Shown piece by piece: positions 1 to 9,536 of a stretch of DNA of 64,000 bases. A program made the translations under genes and the position numbers. The notes below the pieces were generated by a model. The model searched no databases. It was not told the origin of the DNA and saw only the letters and a list, made by a program, of their open reading frames with translations. Source of the DNA: an uncultured Collinsella sp. (GTDB lineage: Bacteria > Actinomycetota > Coriobacteriia > Coriobacteriales > Coriobacteriaceae); the NCBI GenBank assembly GCA_900755005.1, contig CAAEEX010000097.1, forward strand, positions 1 through 64,000, written 5' to 3'. Numbering within the stretch: the first letter of the stretch is position 1; every line of letters starts with the position of its first letter.

Positions 1-619
1 CCTTACCGGAACCGCCGCACTCGGGGCAGACCGACTGGAACGTGCCCGCACCAAACAGGAAGGACAGGTCAACGTCGATGTGGCCGCGGCCACCGCAGCT
101 CGGGCAGGTATGGGCATGCTCAGACGAAACGGAGCCCGAGCCGCCGCAGTTGCTACAGGTATCGAAGCGCGTGTAGCGGACGGTCTTGCGGGCACCGCCC
201 TTGGCCTCCTTGGCGTCGAGTTTGATATCGACGACCACGTTGGCGCCGTTCTCGGGATTGTAGGCAGCCTGGCCGCGACGCTGCTGGCCCCAGGCGCCAC
301 CAAAGGGAAAGCCGCCCTCAAAGGGATTGCCATAGCCCGTGCTGCCGGCGTAGCCGCCACCATAGGGCGAAGCCGTAGGAGCACCGGCAAAGGGATTGCC
401 AGAACGCATGGCGTCGTAGCGCGCACGTTTTTGCTCATCCGAAAGCACGGCGTAGGCCTCGGAAACCTCTTTAAACTTTTCCTCGGCATCCGGCTCTTTA
501 TTGACGTCCGGATGGAGCTTACGGGCCTTTTGCTGGAAGGCCTTTTGAATATCACGTGAGGTGGCGTCCTTGGAGACACCCAGAATCTCGTAGTAATCTT
601 TTTCGTTCATCGTCGCCAT
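1..619 (-). CDS. dnaJ: Chaperone protein DnaJ, 3' end outside the window
   Basis: Co-chaperone that stimulates DnaK ATPase and delivers unfolded clients in the cytoplasm. Reading the minus strand from ATG at 619 gives [15 protein letters not shown], then a J domain with the HPD motif (KLHPDVNKE), then a Gly/Phe-rich linker (roughly residues 70-120), then the start of the cysteine-rich zinc domain with CxxCxGxG repeats ([24 protein letters not shown]). The gene runs off the left edge inside the zinc region, so the substrate-binding C-terminal domains are not visible. An AGGAGG ribosome site 9 nt upstream supports 619 over the second ATG at 610. It is the last visible gene after lepA-dus-hemW, separated from hemW by 58 bp. 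Confidence 0.95.
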   Translation of the reverse strand, partial: MATMNEKDYYEILGVSKDATSRDIQKAFQQKARKLHPDVNKEPDAEEKFKEVSEAYAVLSDEQKRARYDAMRSGNPFAGAPTASPYGGGYAGSTGYGNPFEGGFPFGGAWGQQRRGQAAYNPENGANVVVDIKLDAKEAKGGARKTVRYTRFDTCSNCGGSGSVSSEHAHTCPSCGGRGHIDVDLSFLFGAGTFQSVCPECGGSGK

Positions 620-677
620 GCGCGGCAACCTCCTGCTCACAGCAGCGTATATATTCCGGTAATTCTACCCGAGTGGC

Positions 678-1910
678 CTAAGCTAGATCCCAAAACAGCT
701 CGAACAGAACATTTCCATCGAGCCAGCCCAGATGGGTCGGCGCCAGACGAGCTCGAACATGGCCCGCGACGACATCTGCCGAAGTGAAGGGTCCCTCATG
801 ACCCCAGAGCGTCTCGGGCGCCCAAGTGGCAAGACCCAATTCGAGCGCGCGATCGCAGGCAGCTGCCAGCTCGCCCGTTGGGATGACGCAAGCTGCACGA
901 GCCAACAGGTCGGACGCAACACCGCGCGTCATGCGACAAGCAAGCATCAGGTCCTCTGCCGCTGCCTCGCGTGGCGACAGATATTCAGCCTCAAACGCCG
1001 TCGCGTCATCGTCACGTTGCACCAGACGCACGCGGTACGCATCGCCTCGAGAAGACACGCCGGGGAACAAACCTGCAAGACGGTCGAAATCCTCGTCGTC
1101 GAGCATGCCCGCGGCAGAACGACCCAGGCCCAGGTAGCCCCGTCCGGTCCAGTAGGCAATGTTATGGGCGCACTCATGGCCGTCGAGCGCGTAGCTCGCC
1201 ACCTCATACGGATGATAGCCGGCCGCACCCAGGCGCTCACGCCCCGCGTCCATGCACGAAGCCTGAAAATCCTCATCGGGCTCGAGCGACTCGTCACGGC
1301 ACGCCATGCGATAAAGGGGCGTCCCCTCCTCAAGCGTGAGCGGGTAGATCGACACATGATGCGGCGCCGCCGCCAGCACGCCATCGAGCGTGCTCCGCCA
1401 GCTTGCGGCCGTCTGCCCGGGAAGGCCGCACATCAGGTCGCACGACACATCGAGGCCAACTTCCTTCACCGTCGCGATAGCCGCAAGTGCCCGATTAGCA
1501 TCGTGAATGCGGCCAATAGCAGCCAGCTCGGTATTGTCGAGGGTTTGCACGCCCAGAGAGATGCGCGTGACACCCGCCTCGGCAAGCGCGGTGGCGAGCT
1601 CGACGGTCAGCGACTCAGGATTGGCTTCGCAAGTAAATTCAACGGGCTTGCACCACATGGAGATACGACGGGCAAGTTTCACCAGGCGCTCCCCAGCCAG
1701 TGAGGGCGTGCCGCCGCCAATATAGACCGTGCGGACCTGCGCAAGCGCCCCGGCGTCGCCAAAGGAATCGAGGCGCGCATACAGCTGCTCAAAATAGGAA
1801 TCGAGCGCAGCATCCAAATCACACAGAGCAAAGCTGCGCGAGTCAAAGTCGCAATAGCGGCATTTTTGAGCGCAAAACGGCACGTGCACGTACAGCGCGG
1901 TAACGGCCAC
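678..1910 (-). CDS. hemW: Radical SAM heme chaperone HemW (HemN-like)
   Basis: Heme chaperone of the HemN-like radical SAM family, often mis-annotated as oxygen-independent coproporphyrinogen III oxidase. The 410-residue protein carries the CxxxCxxC cluster motif as C13, C17 and C20 (PFCAQKCRYCDF), followed by GGGTPSL near residue 66 for SAM binding and a HemN C-terminal domain. The spacing and sequence around the cysteines match HemW. True HemN has an extra N-terminal lid, which is absent here. It starts with GTG two bases after the dus stop, so it is translationally linked to dus and lepA. Its usual neighbours hrcA and grpE do not intervene before dnaJ. Confidence 0.9.
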   Translation of the reverse strand: MAVTALYVHVPFCAQKCRYCDFDSRSFALCDLDAALDSYFEQLYARLDSFGDAGALAQVRTVYIGGGTPSLAGERLVKLARRISMWCKPVEFTCEANPESLTVELATALAEAGVTRISLGVQTLDNTELAAIGRIHDANRALAAIATVKEVGLDVSCDLMCGLPGQTAASWRSTLDGVLAAAPHHVSIYPLTLEEGTPLYRMACRDESLEPDEDFQASCMDAGRERLGAAGYHPYEVASYALDGHECAHNIAYWTGRGYLGLGRSAAGMLDDEDFDRLAGLFPGVSSRGDAYRVRLVQRDDDATAFEAEYLSPREAAAEDLMLACRMTRGVASDLLARAACVIPTGELAAACDRALELGLATWAPETLWGHEGPFTSADVVAGHVRARLAPTHLGWLDGNVLFELFWDLA

Positions 1911-1912
1911 CC

Positions 1913-2956
1913 TTAAGCCTCCAGCGGATGAGCGGGCACCGACTCACCGGCGGCAAGCGCGGCCTCGCAGGCCACCACATCGCGCTCGATATCATCGACC
2001 AGCGACATGAACTCCTCGTACGTAGAGCAACGCACCACCTGAGCGCGCCAGGCGGCGGCATGGGGCATGCCTTTTAAGTACCAGCTTGCGTACGTGCGGG
2101 CGCGCGACATGAGAGGCAAGAGCTCATGCGTCAGCGTTAGGTGCTCACGCAGAGCGTCCAAGCGCTCGACCGAGGAGCGAGAAGGAACCGGCGTGCCATC
2201 GAGTGCAAGGGCTCGGGCATCGCCGAACACCCACGGATTGCCGTAGATGCCGCGCGCGATAAACACCGCGCTGGCACCCGAGCCGTGCAGATGCTCAGCA
2301 GCGTCCTCGGCCGAGAACACATCGCCCGAACCAATCACGGGAATCTCGACAGCGTCGGCAACCTCATCGACGACCGACCAATCGGCCTGACCCGTGTAGA
2401 GCTGCGTGGCGCAACGACCATGCACGGCGACTGCGGCAGCCCCTGCACTCTCAAGCATCTGGGCAAATGTCGCGGCATTGCGGTCCTCGGCATAAAAGCC
2501 CTTGCGAATCTTGACGGTCACGGGCACGTGCGCCGCGCCAACCGTGGCCTCGACGATCTTCTCGGCCAGGTCGGGCGTGCGCATGAGCGCCGAACCCTCG
2601 CCCTTGGTGACAACCTTGCGGGCGGGGCATGCCATATTGATATCGATGAGCGACAGGCGATCGCCAACGCGCTCCTCGACGGCGACGACGGCGCTCGCAA
2701 ACTGCTCGGGCTTGGAGCCAAAGAGCTGCACGCAAATCTGCTGCTCCTCGTCGGCCGGTAGCACCAGGCGCCAGGTCTTGTTGCTGGCATAGGCAAGACC
2801 CGCCACGCTCACCATCTCGCTGTAGGCAAGGTTGGCACCGCGGCGGCGACACATGATGCGATAGGCGGGGTCGGTCACGCCCGCCATGGGAGCCATAAGG
2901 AACGGCTGCTCGGCATAGGCACCAAGCAGCCGCTTGCTGTATTCAGAAAGCGCCAT
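1913..2956 (-). CDS. dus: tRNA-dihydrouridine synthase (DusB-like)
   Basis: FMN enzyme that reduces specific uridines in the tRNA D-loop to dihydrouridine. The 347-residue TIM barrel opens with the family motif MAPMAGVTDPAYR (residues 21-33), has the catalytic cysteine in NMACPARKV (about C110), and shows phosphate-binding loops GSGDV and ARGIYGNPW for FMN. The length and the NMACPARKV signature place it in the DusB/YhdG-type group typical of Gram-positive bacteria. The specific uridine position cannot be read from sequence. It lies 4 bp after lepA and 2 bp before hemW on the same strand. Confidence 0.92.
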   Translation of the reverse strand: MALSEYSKRLLGAYAEQPFLMAPMAGVTDPAYRIMCRRRGANLAYSEMVSVAGLAYASNKTWRLVLPADEEQQICVQLFGSKPEQFASAVVAVEERVGDRLSLIDINMACPARKVVTKGEGSALMRTPDLAEKIVEATVGAAHVPVTVKIRKGFYAEDRNAATFAQMLESAGAAAVAVHGRCATQLYTGQADWSVVDEVADAVEIPVIGSGDVFSAEDAAEHLHGSGASAVFIARGIYGNPWVFGDARALALDGTPVPSRSSVERLDALREHLTLTHELLPLMSRARTYASWYLKGMPHAAAWRAQVVRCSTYEEFMSLVDDIERDVVACEAALAAGESVPAHPLEA

Positions 2957-2960
2957 GGAC

Positions 2961-4772
2961 CTACTCGTCCACCTTGAGGATCGCCATAAACGCCTCCTGC
3001 GGGACCTCGACCGATCCGATGGCCTTCATACGCTTCTTGCCCTCTTTCTGCTTCTCGAGCAGCTTGCGCTTACGCGAGATATCGCCGCCGTAGCACTTAG
3101 CAAGAACGTCCTTGCGACGCGCCTTGACGGTGGAACGGGCGATGATCTTGTTGCCGATAGCACCCTGGATGGGCACCTCGAACAGCTGACGCGGGATGAT
3201 CTCCTTGAGCTTGTCGCACAGGCCACGGGCCAGGCCATATGCCTTGTCCTTATGGACGATAAACGAAAGCGCGTCCACCTCGTCGCCCGAAAGCAAAATA
3301 TCGAGCTTCACGAGCTCGGAGGGACGGTACTCGTTGAACTCGTAGTCGAGCGAGGCATAGCCCTTGGTGCGGCTCTTGAGCTGATCGAAGAAGTCCAAGA
3401 TGAGCTCGGCGAGCGGCATATCGAAGCGCATCTCGACCGATTTGCTCGTCAGGTGGATCATGTCGGTTGTGACGCCGCGGTGCTCAATGGCGAGCTGCAT
3501 GACGGCACCCGTGTACTCAGGCGGGCAGATGATCTTTGCCTTGAGGTAGGGTTCCTCGATACGATCGATGCGTGTGGCCTCGGGAAGGTCCTGCGGACTG
3601 CGGACATCGATCATTTCGCCGCCGGTCTTGTAGACGTGATAGTCAACCGAGGGACTCGTGGCAATGAGGTCCAGGTTGAACTCGCGCTCCAGGCGTTCCT
3701 TGACGACTTCCATGTGCAGCAGGCCCAGGAAGCCCACGCGGAAGCCAAAGCCGAGCGCCACCGAGGTCTCGGGCTCCCACACCAACGACGGGTCGTTGAC
3801 GTGCAGTTTATCGAGCGCGTCACGCAGGTTCTCGTAGTCCTTGTTGTCGATCGGGAACAGGCCCGTATAGACCATGGGTTTGGCCTCGCGATAACCGGGA
3901 AGCGGCTCGGGGCAGGGGTTCGACGCCCACGTAAAGGTATCGCCCACGCGAACGGCCTCGGGATCCTTCAAGCCCGTGACCACATATCCGACCTCGCCGA
4001 CCGTCAGCGCGTCGACCGGGGTCTCGGCAGGACGCTTGACGCCCACGCCGTCGACCAAAAAGTCGCCCTTGGCTTGCATCATAAGCAGGGTATCGCCCTT
4101 TTTGATGGAACCATCGAAGACGCGCACCGTAGCCACCACACCGCGATACTCGTCAAAGTACGAATCCAAAATGAGCGCTTTGAGCGGAGCGTTTGCATCG
4201 CCCTTAGGCGGCGAAATCAAAAAGACAATGGACTCCAGCAGATCGTGAATGCCCTCGCCGGTCTTGCCCGAGACGCACACAGCATCATCGGCAGGGATCG
4301 CCAGGTCATCCTCGATCTCGGTCTTAACCTCATCGGGATGGGCCGAGGGCAGGTCGATCTTGTTGATGGCCGGCACAATGTCCAGATTGGCGTTCATGGC
4401 GAGCGTCGCGTTGGAAACGGTCTGCGCCTCGACGCCCTGCGTGGCGTCGACAACGAGTACCGCGCCCTCACAGGCTGCCAGCGAGCGCGAGACCTCATAG
4501 GTAAAGTCCACGTGGCCCGGCGTATCGATCAGATTGAACTGATACGTCTCACCATCGTCGGCGTCATAGGAAACGCGGACGGCATTGGACTTGATCGTAA
4601 TGCCGCGCTCGCGCTCGATATCCATGGTGTCGAGCAGCTGCGACTCCATGTCGCGTTCGTCGACGGTATGGGTGAGCTCGAGGATGCGGTCGCTGATCGT
4701 GGACTTGCCATGGTCGATATGCGCAACGATCGAGAAGTTGCGGATGTGGGAAATGTCAATTGAAGTATTCAT
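2961..4772 (-). CDS. lepA: Elongation factor 4 (LepA) GTPase
   Basis: Ribosomal GTPase (EF4) implicated in back-translocation and ribosome assembly. From ATG at 4772 the protein is 603 residues, the normal length. It has the G1 motif AHIDHGKST (17-25), G3 DTPGHVDF, G4 NKIDLP, and the LepA-specific C-terminal domain. A longer reading from 4832 would begin inside the rpsT terminator hairpin and adds 20 residues unlike the family, so I reject it. It is the first gene of lepA-dus-hemW-dnaJ. Confidence 0.97.
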   Translation of the reverse strand: MNTSIDISHIRNFSIVAHIDHGKSTISDRILELTHTVDERDMESQLLDTMDIERERGITIKSNAVRVSYDADDGETYQFNLIDTPGHVDFTYEVSRSLAACEGAVLVVDATQGVEAQTVSNATLAMNANLDIVPAINKIDLPSAHPDEVKTEIEDDLAIPADDAVCVSGKTGEGIHDLLESIVFLISPPKGDANAPLKALILDSYFDEYRGVVATVRVFDGSIKKGDTLLMMQAKGDFLVDGVGVKRPAETPVDALTVGEVGYVVTGLKDPEAVRVGDTFTWASNPCPEPLPGYREAKPMVYTGLFPIDNKDYENLRDALDKLHVNDPSLVWEPETSVALGFGFRVGFLGLLHMEVVKERLEREFNLDLIATSPSVDYHVYKTGGEMIDVRSPQDLPEATRIDRIEEPYLKAKIICPPEYTGAVMQLAIEHRGVTTDMIHLTSKSVEMRFDMPLAELILDFFDQLKSRTKGYASLDYEFNEYRPSELVKLDILLSGDEVDALSFIVHKDKAYGLARGLCDKLKEIIPRQLFEVPIQGAIGNKIIARSTVKARRKDVLAKCYGGDISRKRKLLEKQKEGKKRMKAIGSVEVPQEAFMAILKVDE

Positions 4773-4794
4773 GCGGACTATCTTACCCGAGCGG

Positions 4795-4834
4795 TACAAA
4801 AAATGGAGCCTGTTCCATAAAACAGGCTCCATTT
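4795..4834 (-). terminator. Intrinsic terminator of rpsT
   Basis: A perfect 14-bp stem (4801-4814 with 4821-4834, six-base loop) is followed on the minus strand by a run of Ts. It lies 35 bp past the rpsT stop and just upstream of lepA, so it ends rpsT transcription and insulates lepA. Confidence 0.9.
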
Positions 4835-4868
4835 ATGCGCGTAATCTGTGTGGTGTGAAATTTACAAC

Positions 4869-5135
4869 TTAGGCGTTGATGCTGTTCACGAGCTTGGCAA
4901 GACCGGACTTGCGGTTGGAAGCCTGGTTCTTGTGGATAACATGCTTGGCGGCAGCCATGTCGAGACGCTTGGTGACGGTCTTGAGGGCAGCCTGGGCCTT
5001 CTCGGCGTCGCCCTCGGCGACGGCGGACTGGACGTGCTTGGTCAGCGTCTTGAGCTCGGACTTGACAGCCTTGTTACGCATGCGAGCTGCCTCATTGGTG
5101 CGGATACGCTTCTTCTGAGACTTGATGTTTGCCAC
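4869..5135 (-). CDS. rpsT: 30S ribosomal protein S20
   Basis: Small-subunit protein that binds the 5' domain of 16S rRNA early in assembly. The 88-residue protein begins [12 protein letters not shown], with GTG as start at 5135, preceded by AAAGGA. It is rich in Lys and Ala and helical, as expected. The longer reading to 5204 adds a leader with no family match. It is monocistronic, with its own terminator at 4795-4834. A TATAGT -10-like box lies at 5211-5216 on the minus strand. Confidence 0.95.
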   Translation of the reverse strand: MANIKSQKKRIRTNEAARMRNKAVKSELKTLTKHVQSAVAEGDAEKAQAALKTVTKRLDMAAAKHVIHKNQASNRKSGLAKLVNSINA

Positions 5136-5268
5136 TTCTGGAGTTCCTTTCGAGTTCCTTGCAAAAAATGTATGACACCTCTGAGACACGGTGAGGTCAT
5201 GCAAGCGCCTACTATAGCACGCTCCCTCTCAAAGGGATAGAACGAATTTGTCAAATAGGCAGGTATCA

Positions 5269-6231
5269 TCACGATTTTCTCAAGATGTTCGTAATCCAGA
5301 GCAAAAGCGCCGTCTGAGAATCGGCCGAACCCTTGAGCGCGAGCTCCACATCGACCGCACCCTCGAGCGCTGCGACGAGCTCGGTCATCGAAAAACGACG
5401 CGCCCAGGTAAGGTGATTCTTGACCTGCCAGGACTGGAGCTTGAGCGTTGCGGCCAGCTCACGACCCTGCCCACGCGCGTCGAGCGCCTTGGCGACGATA
5501 AGCTCGCGAATGCGACCGCACAGCAATGTGTAAGTCCACACGTAGCTCTTGGAGGGCAGGAGCTTAAAGAGCTCGAGCGAACGCCGCATATCGCGAGCCG
5601 AGACGGCGTTGAGGAAGTCCCAGGGTTGGATCTCGGCCGTACGTACAATCCAGCGCTCAACATCGGCAAGTTCAATCTGGGGCGACTCGACCATCTGGGC
5701 AAGCTTAGCCAAGTCGTTATCGAGCATGCGCGTGTTTTCGCCCGAACGCGAGACGAGCTCCTCGGCGGCCGCCGTCGAAATCGACTTACCGCGCTGCGTC
5801 GCCATCTGCTGAACACGGCGCGGCAGTTCCCAGCGCTTGGTACCCGAGCAATCGACGATAGCCTTCTTGTCGATCTTGGCGATTGCCTTATACAGGCGCG
5901 TATTCTTGGCAAGTGAGTCGGCGATGATGAGGCAGACCGTTGTTGGGCTGGGACTCGCCAGATACCCAACGAGCGGCTCCGAGACCGCCTTGGCGAGCTT
6001 TGAGCAGCCATCGAGGATTACCAGACGAAACTCGCTGCCCATCGGAAAGGTGTTAAGCGATCCGATAATGGACTCGATATCGGGGTCCTTGGTCATGTCT
6101 CGCTCGTCGAGGTTGAACTCGACCATACCCGATTTTTCCAGACGCGCTTTCATACGCGAGACGGCGTGGTCGCGCTTAACTCCGTCGGTACCGACAATCA
6201 GATATGCCGGCAGCAAACCGGTTTCGGACAT
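5269..6231 (-). CDS. holA: DNA polymerase III subunit delta
   Basis: Clamp-loader delta subunit, which opens the beta sliding clamp. The 320-residue product from ATG at 6231 (good GGGAGGGG ribosome site) has the divergent AAA+ fold of HolA: the N-terminal LLPAYLIVGTDGVKRD segment, a central helical region (KRWELPRRV), and the C-terminal collar domain. No Walker A motif is visible, as is normal for delta. It follows comEC by 78 bp. The comEC-holA order is common in Gram-positive bacteria. Confidence 0.9.
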   Translation of the reverse strand: MSETGLLPAYLIVGTDGVKRDHAVSRMKARLEKSGMVEFNLDERDMTKDPDIESIIGSLNTFPMGSEFRLVILDGCSKLAKAVSEPLVGYLASPSPTTVCLIIADSLAKNTRLYKAIAKIDKKAIVDCSGTKRWELPRRVQQMATQRGKSISTAAAEELVSRSGENTRMLDNDLAKLAQMVESPQIELADVERWIVRTAEIQPWDFLNAVSARDMRRSLELFKLLPSKSYVWTYTLLCGRIRELIVAKALDARGQGRELAATLKLQSWQVKNHLTWARRFSMTELVAALEGAVDVELALKGSADSQTALLLWITNILRKS

Positions 6232-6309
6232 TGCGCTCCCCTCCCGCAGGCCTTCGTATTCGTTCCGTGCCATTCTAGCCCAGGGGCCCACCACACGCCA
6301 ACGACGTCG

Positions 6310-8613
6310 TCACGGTCGCTGGCATCGCATCGCAAAGCCATTCGCAGTCGGTGTGACGGTAATGTCGCCGTGTTCGATAGTACACGCGAACACACCACCC
6401 GCTTCCTTAACGGCATCGATGCAGGCATCGGACGGATGGCCGTATCGATTCCCCTCACCGGCGCTTGCGAGGGAAAGCTCGGGCTTCAGGACGTCCAGCA
6501 ACTCGCCATCGACTGAAACCTTGGAGCCGTGATGCCCAAGTTTAAGGACATCGATATCCCCCACCTCCTGCACGAATTCCCGCTCTTGGTCGAGCTCGGC
6601 ATCACCGGTGAGAAGTATTCGCAGGCCCTTGCCTTCCTGAACATAAGAGAGCAGCAGGACAAGCGAGTCCTCATTTCCCTCGCCATCCACGAACTCGAAT
6701 GGCCACATCACGCGGGCGCAAAATGAGCCGATGTCGACCGTATCCCCACGGCGCACCTGCCGATACTCCACGCCAGGTCGGTTCAATACCTCGGCAGGAG
6801 CATCCTCCAGCGCATCCGCCGCCACGGCAATCGTTCCGACTGAAAACTGTTCGAGCACGGCAGGCAAACCACCCCAGTGGTCCTCATCCCAATGCGTCAC
6901 AAAAACGGCATCGATATGGTGCACGTTATTGCGAACCAACGCCGCAACCACACGCTCGTCGAGCCCGCAGTCGACGAGAGCTACTGCGCCGCCTTGGCGG
7001 ATAAGAATCGCATCGGCCTGGCCCACATCGAGCACCGTCACCGAAGGCGGAGCGAATCGATCCCAATAGACGTACGGAATCGCAGCCAAGAGCATCAGGC
7101 ATGCAAGCCCCACCGCCATAGGACGTGCACGGGGACGCGGCCACCAGACCAGCAGAACCGCCAGAAAACACGGCACTAGGTAAATCCACATGCTATCGGG
7201 CGGCACGCTCACGTATGCACCCGGCACGGCGGCAAACAGCTGCTCGAAGAACAGCGCGCAACGGGCGGCAATCATGGGCACAACGAGCGCCCAAGTCCGC
7301 AACGGTCCCACGAGCGAAAAGGGAGCCAGCACGATCGACACAGCGAGCAGAACGCTCACCACCGGACCGATGACCGCATTTGCCAACGGAGCAATGAGCG
7401 AGAATGTACCGAAGGCAGGAATGGTAATGGGAAGTGTCGCCAGTTGCGAGCACAGCGTGACGGAAAGCACGCTGGCAACGCCCGATGGCACACCTAGCTC
7501 ACCCAAAGCGTAGGTCGCATAGGGACAAAAGCACAGAATGGCTAAGACGCTGGCGCATGAAAGCTGAAAGCCCATCTCGAACAGCACCGTCGGCCGCAGT
7601 AGCACAAAGATGGACATGGTTACGAAGAGTGCCGAAAGGCCGTGCCGACGACGCCCCGCGCCGTTTACGACAAGCGTCACGAACACCATGCAGCACGCGC
7701 GCACGGCCGAGGGAGACGCGCCCGTAAAGGCAGCGTAGCCCACAAGCGTTATCGCCAATATCGCCCGCTGAAGACCACGTGAGCACCGAGTCTTTTGCAA
7801 TACACCCTCGATTACAAACCCCACGATAGCCAAATGGCTGCCCGAGACGGCGATAAGATGCGCCGTTCCCGTCACCGAAAACCAGTCGCCCGCCGGCTGG
7901 GCGCGCAGCTCGGCCGAACGACCGCAGACGACACCGGCTATGAGCGCACGCGCCGGGTCGGTCGCAGGCGCGATGGACGCAAGCAGCCCATTTCGCAGCC
8001 GAAGCAGCGGCCTCGGAGAACCCTCATCGACCGACACAATCCGAACGGCTTTAACCTTGCGTACCTCGCCTCGAAGCACGCGCGATCGTCCATACGCATC
8101 GTTCTCAAAACGTGACACGCGACCGATAACACGCACGTGCGCCCCGACCTTGAACTCACGGTCACACGATAGGCGAACCGTTGCCAAGTTCTTACCGTCC
8201 GAGCGCGCCTCGCAGGTATAGGAATACACGTCGTCATTTATGGATGGGTCACCCTGCACGACAAACTCGAGACTGCTTGCCGCTCGACCGTCGAGCGTCT
8301 TCGAGGCGTTGAGCGCACCCACGGCCCACCACGCCGAAACGACCGCACCCGCTATGAGACCGACGGACGCGGCATACAGCCACCGCTTCAAAGGGGCAAG
8401 CCGCGCACAAGATTGAGCCAGCACAACGAATACCGCAGCCGCAATGGGAATGGCTATAAGCAATGTGACGGGCGCTGGCTGCTCTCCCAGCAGCAAATCG
8501 GCTGCCATGTTAAGCACCAATCCGCAGCTCGCACACAAGCCGGCACAAATGGCCATCGTCCACGGAATCAGGGGCCGCGGAGGCATCACGTGCTCTCGCT
8601 CGGTCGCACTCAT
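6310..8613 (-). CDS. comEC: ComEC/Rec2 competence DNA channel
   Basis: Inner-membrane channel for single-stranded DNA uptake during natural transformation. The 767-residue protein has an N-terminal hydrophobic pair and soluble DUF4131-like segment, a central multi-helix Competence domain (about residues 225-500), and a C-terminal metallo-beta-lactamase-like domain with VLDVGQADAILI, THWDEDHWGG, LLTGDAE and LGHHGS motifs that may act as the strand-degrading nuclease. ATG at 8613 overlaps the comEA TGA (ATGA), which decides the start against the longer reading to 8625. All expected domains are present, so the gene looks functional. Confidence 0.95.
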   Translation of the reverse strand: MSATEREHVMPPRPLIPWTMAICAGLCASCGLVLNMAADLLLGEQPAPVTLLIAIPIAAAVFVVLAQSCARLAPLKRWLYAASVGLIAGAVVSAWWAVGALNASKTLDGRAASSLEFVVQGDPSINDDVYSYTCEARSDGKNLATVRLSCDREFKVGAHVRVIGRVSRFENDAYGRSRVLRGEVRKVKAVRIVSVDEGSPRPLLRLRNGLLASIAPATDPARALIAGVVCGRSAELRAQPAGDWFSVTGTAHLIAVSGSHLAIVGFVIEGVLQKTRCSRGLQRAILAITLVGYAAFTGASPSAVRACCMVFVTLVVNGAGRRRHGLSALFVTMSIFVLLRPTVLFEMGFQLSCASVLAILCFCPYATYALGELGVPSGVASVLSVTLCSQLATLPITIPAFGTFSLIAPLANAVIGPVVSVLLAVSIVLAPFSLVGPLRTWALVVPMIAARCALFFEQLFAAVPGAYVSVPPDSMWIYLVPCFLAVLLVWWPRPRARPMAVGLACLMLLAAIPYVYWDRFAPPSVTVLDVGQADAILIRQGGAVALVDCGLDERVVAALVRNNVHHIDAVFVTHWDEDHWGGLPAVLEQFSVGTIAVAADALEDAPAEVLNRPGVEYRQVRRGDTVDIGSFCARVMWPFEFVDGEGNEDSLVLLLSYVQEGKGLRILLTGDAELDQEREFVQEVGDIDVLKLGHHGSKVSVDGELLDVLKPELSLASAGEGNRYGHPSDACIDAVKEAGGVFACTIEHGDITVTPTANGFAMRCQRP

Positions 8614-9323
8614 ACGCAGATGCAATCTTTGATTTTGGCAAGCTTCTTCTCGCCGATTCCCGACACGCGCATCAGATCGTCAACCGAAGCAAAAGCACCG
8701 TTCTTTGTCCGCTCATCGATAATCGACTGTGCCATTGAGGGACCGATTCCCGAGAGCGTCTGCAGCTCTGCCGAGCTTGCCGTATTAATGTTTACTAGGC
8801 CTGTTGCGCCACCGACGCCTGATGATGCGGAAGTCCCACCATCAACACCGGCTTCCGCAATGGACATCTGCTGCTCCCCTACCGTTGGAACGTGAATTTT
8901 TTGTCCATCAGTGACCTTGGATGCACGATTAAGCCCCGTAACGTCTGCTTCGGGCGCCAGCCCGCCGGCGGCATCAATCGCCTGAGCCACCCGCGCCCCG
9001 TCTTTGAGGCGATATACACCGGGTGACACCACGGCGCCATCAACATCGACATAGACCTCTGCCGCGGCAGACGCCTTAGGCGAAGAGCCTTCAGATGTCT
9101 TTCCACTCGAAGCATCGCCGGATCCCGGCTCCACTAACGTGCCCGAACCATCAGTGCGCTCAAACGACACACCGCCGGCACCGCCGCCAAAGTTCGCCAT
9201 TGCCAGTCCACTCGCCATCGCAATGACGACCAGTATCGCCATCACCACTGCCTTATGACCGAGCAGTTTGCCCGCCCAGCGGTCCATCTTTTTGACTCGT
9301 TCGTGTTGTTCGCGCTGCGCCAT
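8610..9323 (-). CDS. comEA: ComEA competence DNA-binding protein
   Basis: Envelope-anchored receptor that binds incoming double-stranded DNA. The 237-residue product has one membrane anchor (around residues 22-45), a low-complexity Ser/Gly linker, an SLBB domain (VDGAVVSPGVYRL...), a second low-complexity linker and a C-terminal helix-hairpin-helix pair (LVNINTASSAELQTLSGIG and VSGIGEKKLAKI). The start at 9323 is set by GGGAGG seven bases upstream. The longer reading to 9401 lacks such a site. It is the first gene of comEA-comEC-holA. The shared competence word lies 76 bp upstream at 9399-9418. Confidence 0.93.
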   Translation of the reverse strand: MAQREQHERVKKMDRWAGKLLGHKAVVMAILVVIAMASGLAMANFGGGAGGVSFERTDGSGTLVEPGSGDASSGKTSEGSSPKASAAAEVYVDVDGAVVSPGVYRLKDGARVAQAIDAAGGLAPEADVTGLNRASKVTDGQKIHVPTVGEQQMSIAEAGVDGGTSASSGVGGATGLVNINTASSAELQTLSGIGPSMAQSIIDERTKNGAFASVDDLMRVSGIGEKKLAKIKDCICV

Positions 9324-9398
9324 AGCAAAACCTCCCAACACCATCGTGTCAGGAAACGAACGCCGCAGCTTCCACACGTCCACACCGGTTTTCGCGGT

Positions 9399-9418
9399 CA
9401 AACCAAAAGCTGACCAAA
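9399..9418 (-). promoter_or_regulatory. Candidate competence operator or promoter upstream of comEA
   Basis: The plus-strand word CAAACCAAAAGCTGACCAAA reads in gene orientation as two TTTGGT half-sites 11 bp apart, one helical turn. The same 20 bases occur at 38748-38767 upstream of yraN-comM-dprA, at almost the same distance from the start codon (76 versus 72 bp). Seen directly: identity and position. Inferred: a shared regulator or alternative sigma factor. Confidence 0.65.
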
Positions 9419-9490
9419 ACCTTACGAAATAATGTCCATTTATTCAGGCACACGTCAGCAAATGAACACTTAGCCGCAAAATGCCCAGAT

Positions 9491-9526
9491 AGCAAAAGAC
9501 CGACGATGCAGGCGCATCGTCGGTCT
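9491..9526 (-). terminator. Intrinsic terminator after thiI
   Basis: A perfect 13-bp stem (9497-9509 with 9514-9526, loop AGGC) is followed on the minus strand by TTTTGCT. It starts 11 bp after the thiI stop and ends the mihF-gmk-rpoZ-thiI transcript. Confidence 0.9.
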
Positions 9527-9536
9527 ATGCACACAT

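Noticed and set aside
2934..4763. A 609-codon plus-strand open frame antisense to lepA
   Set aside because: Same codon-bias artefact. lepA is clearly the coding strand by its GTPase motifs.
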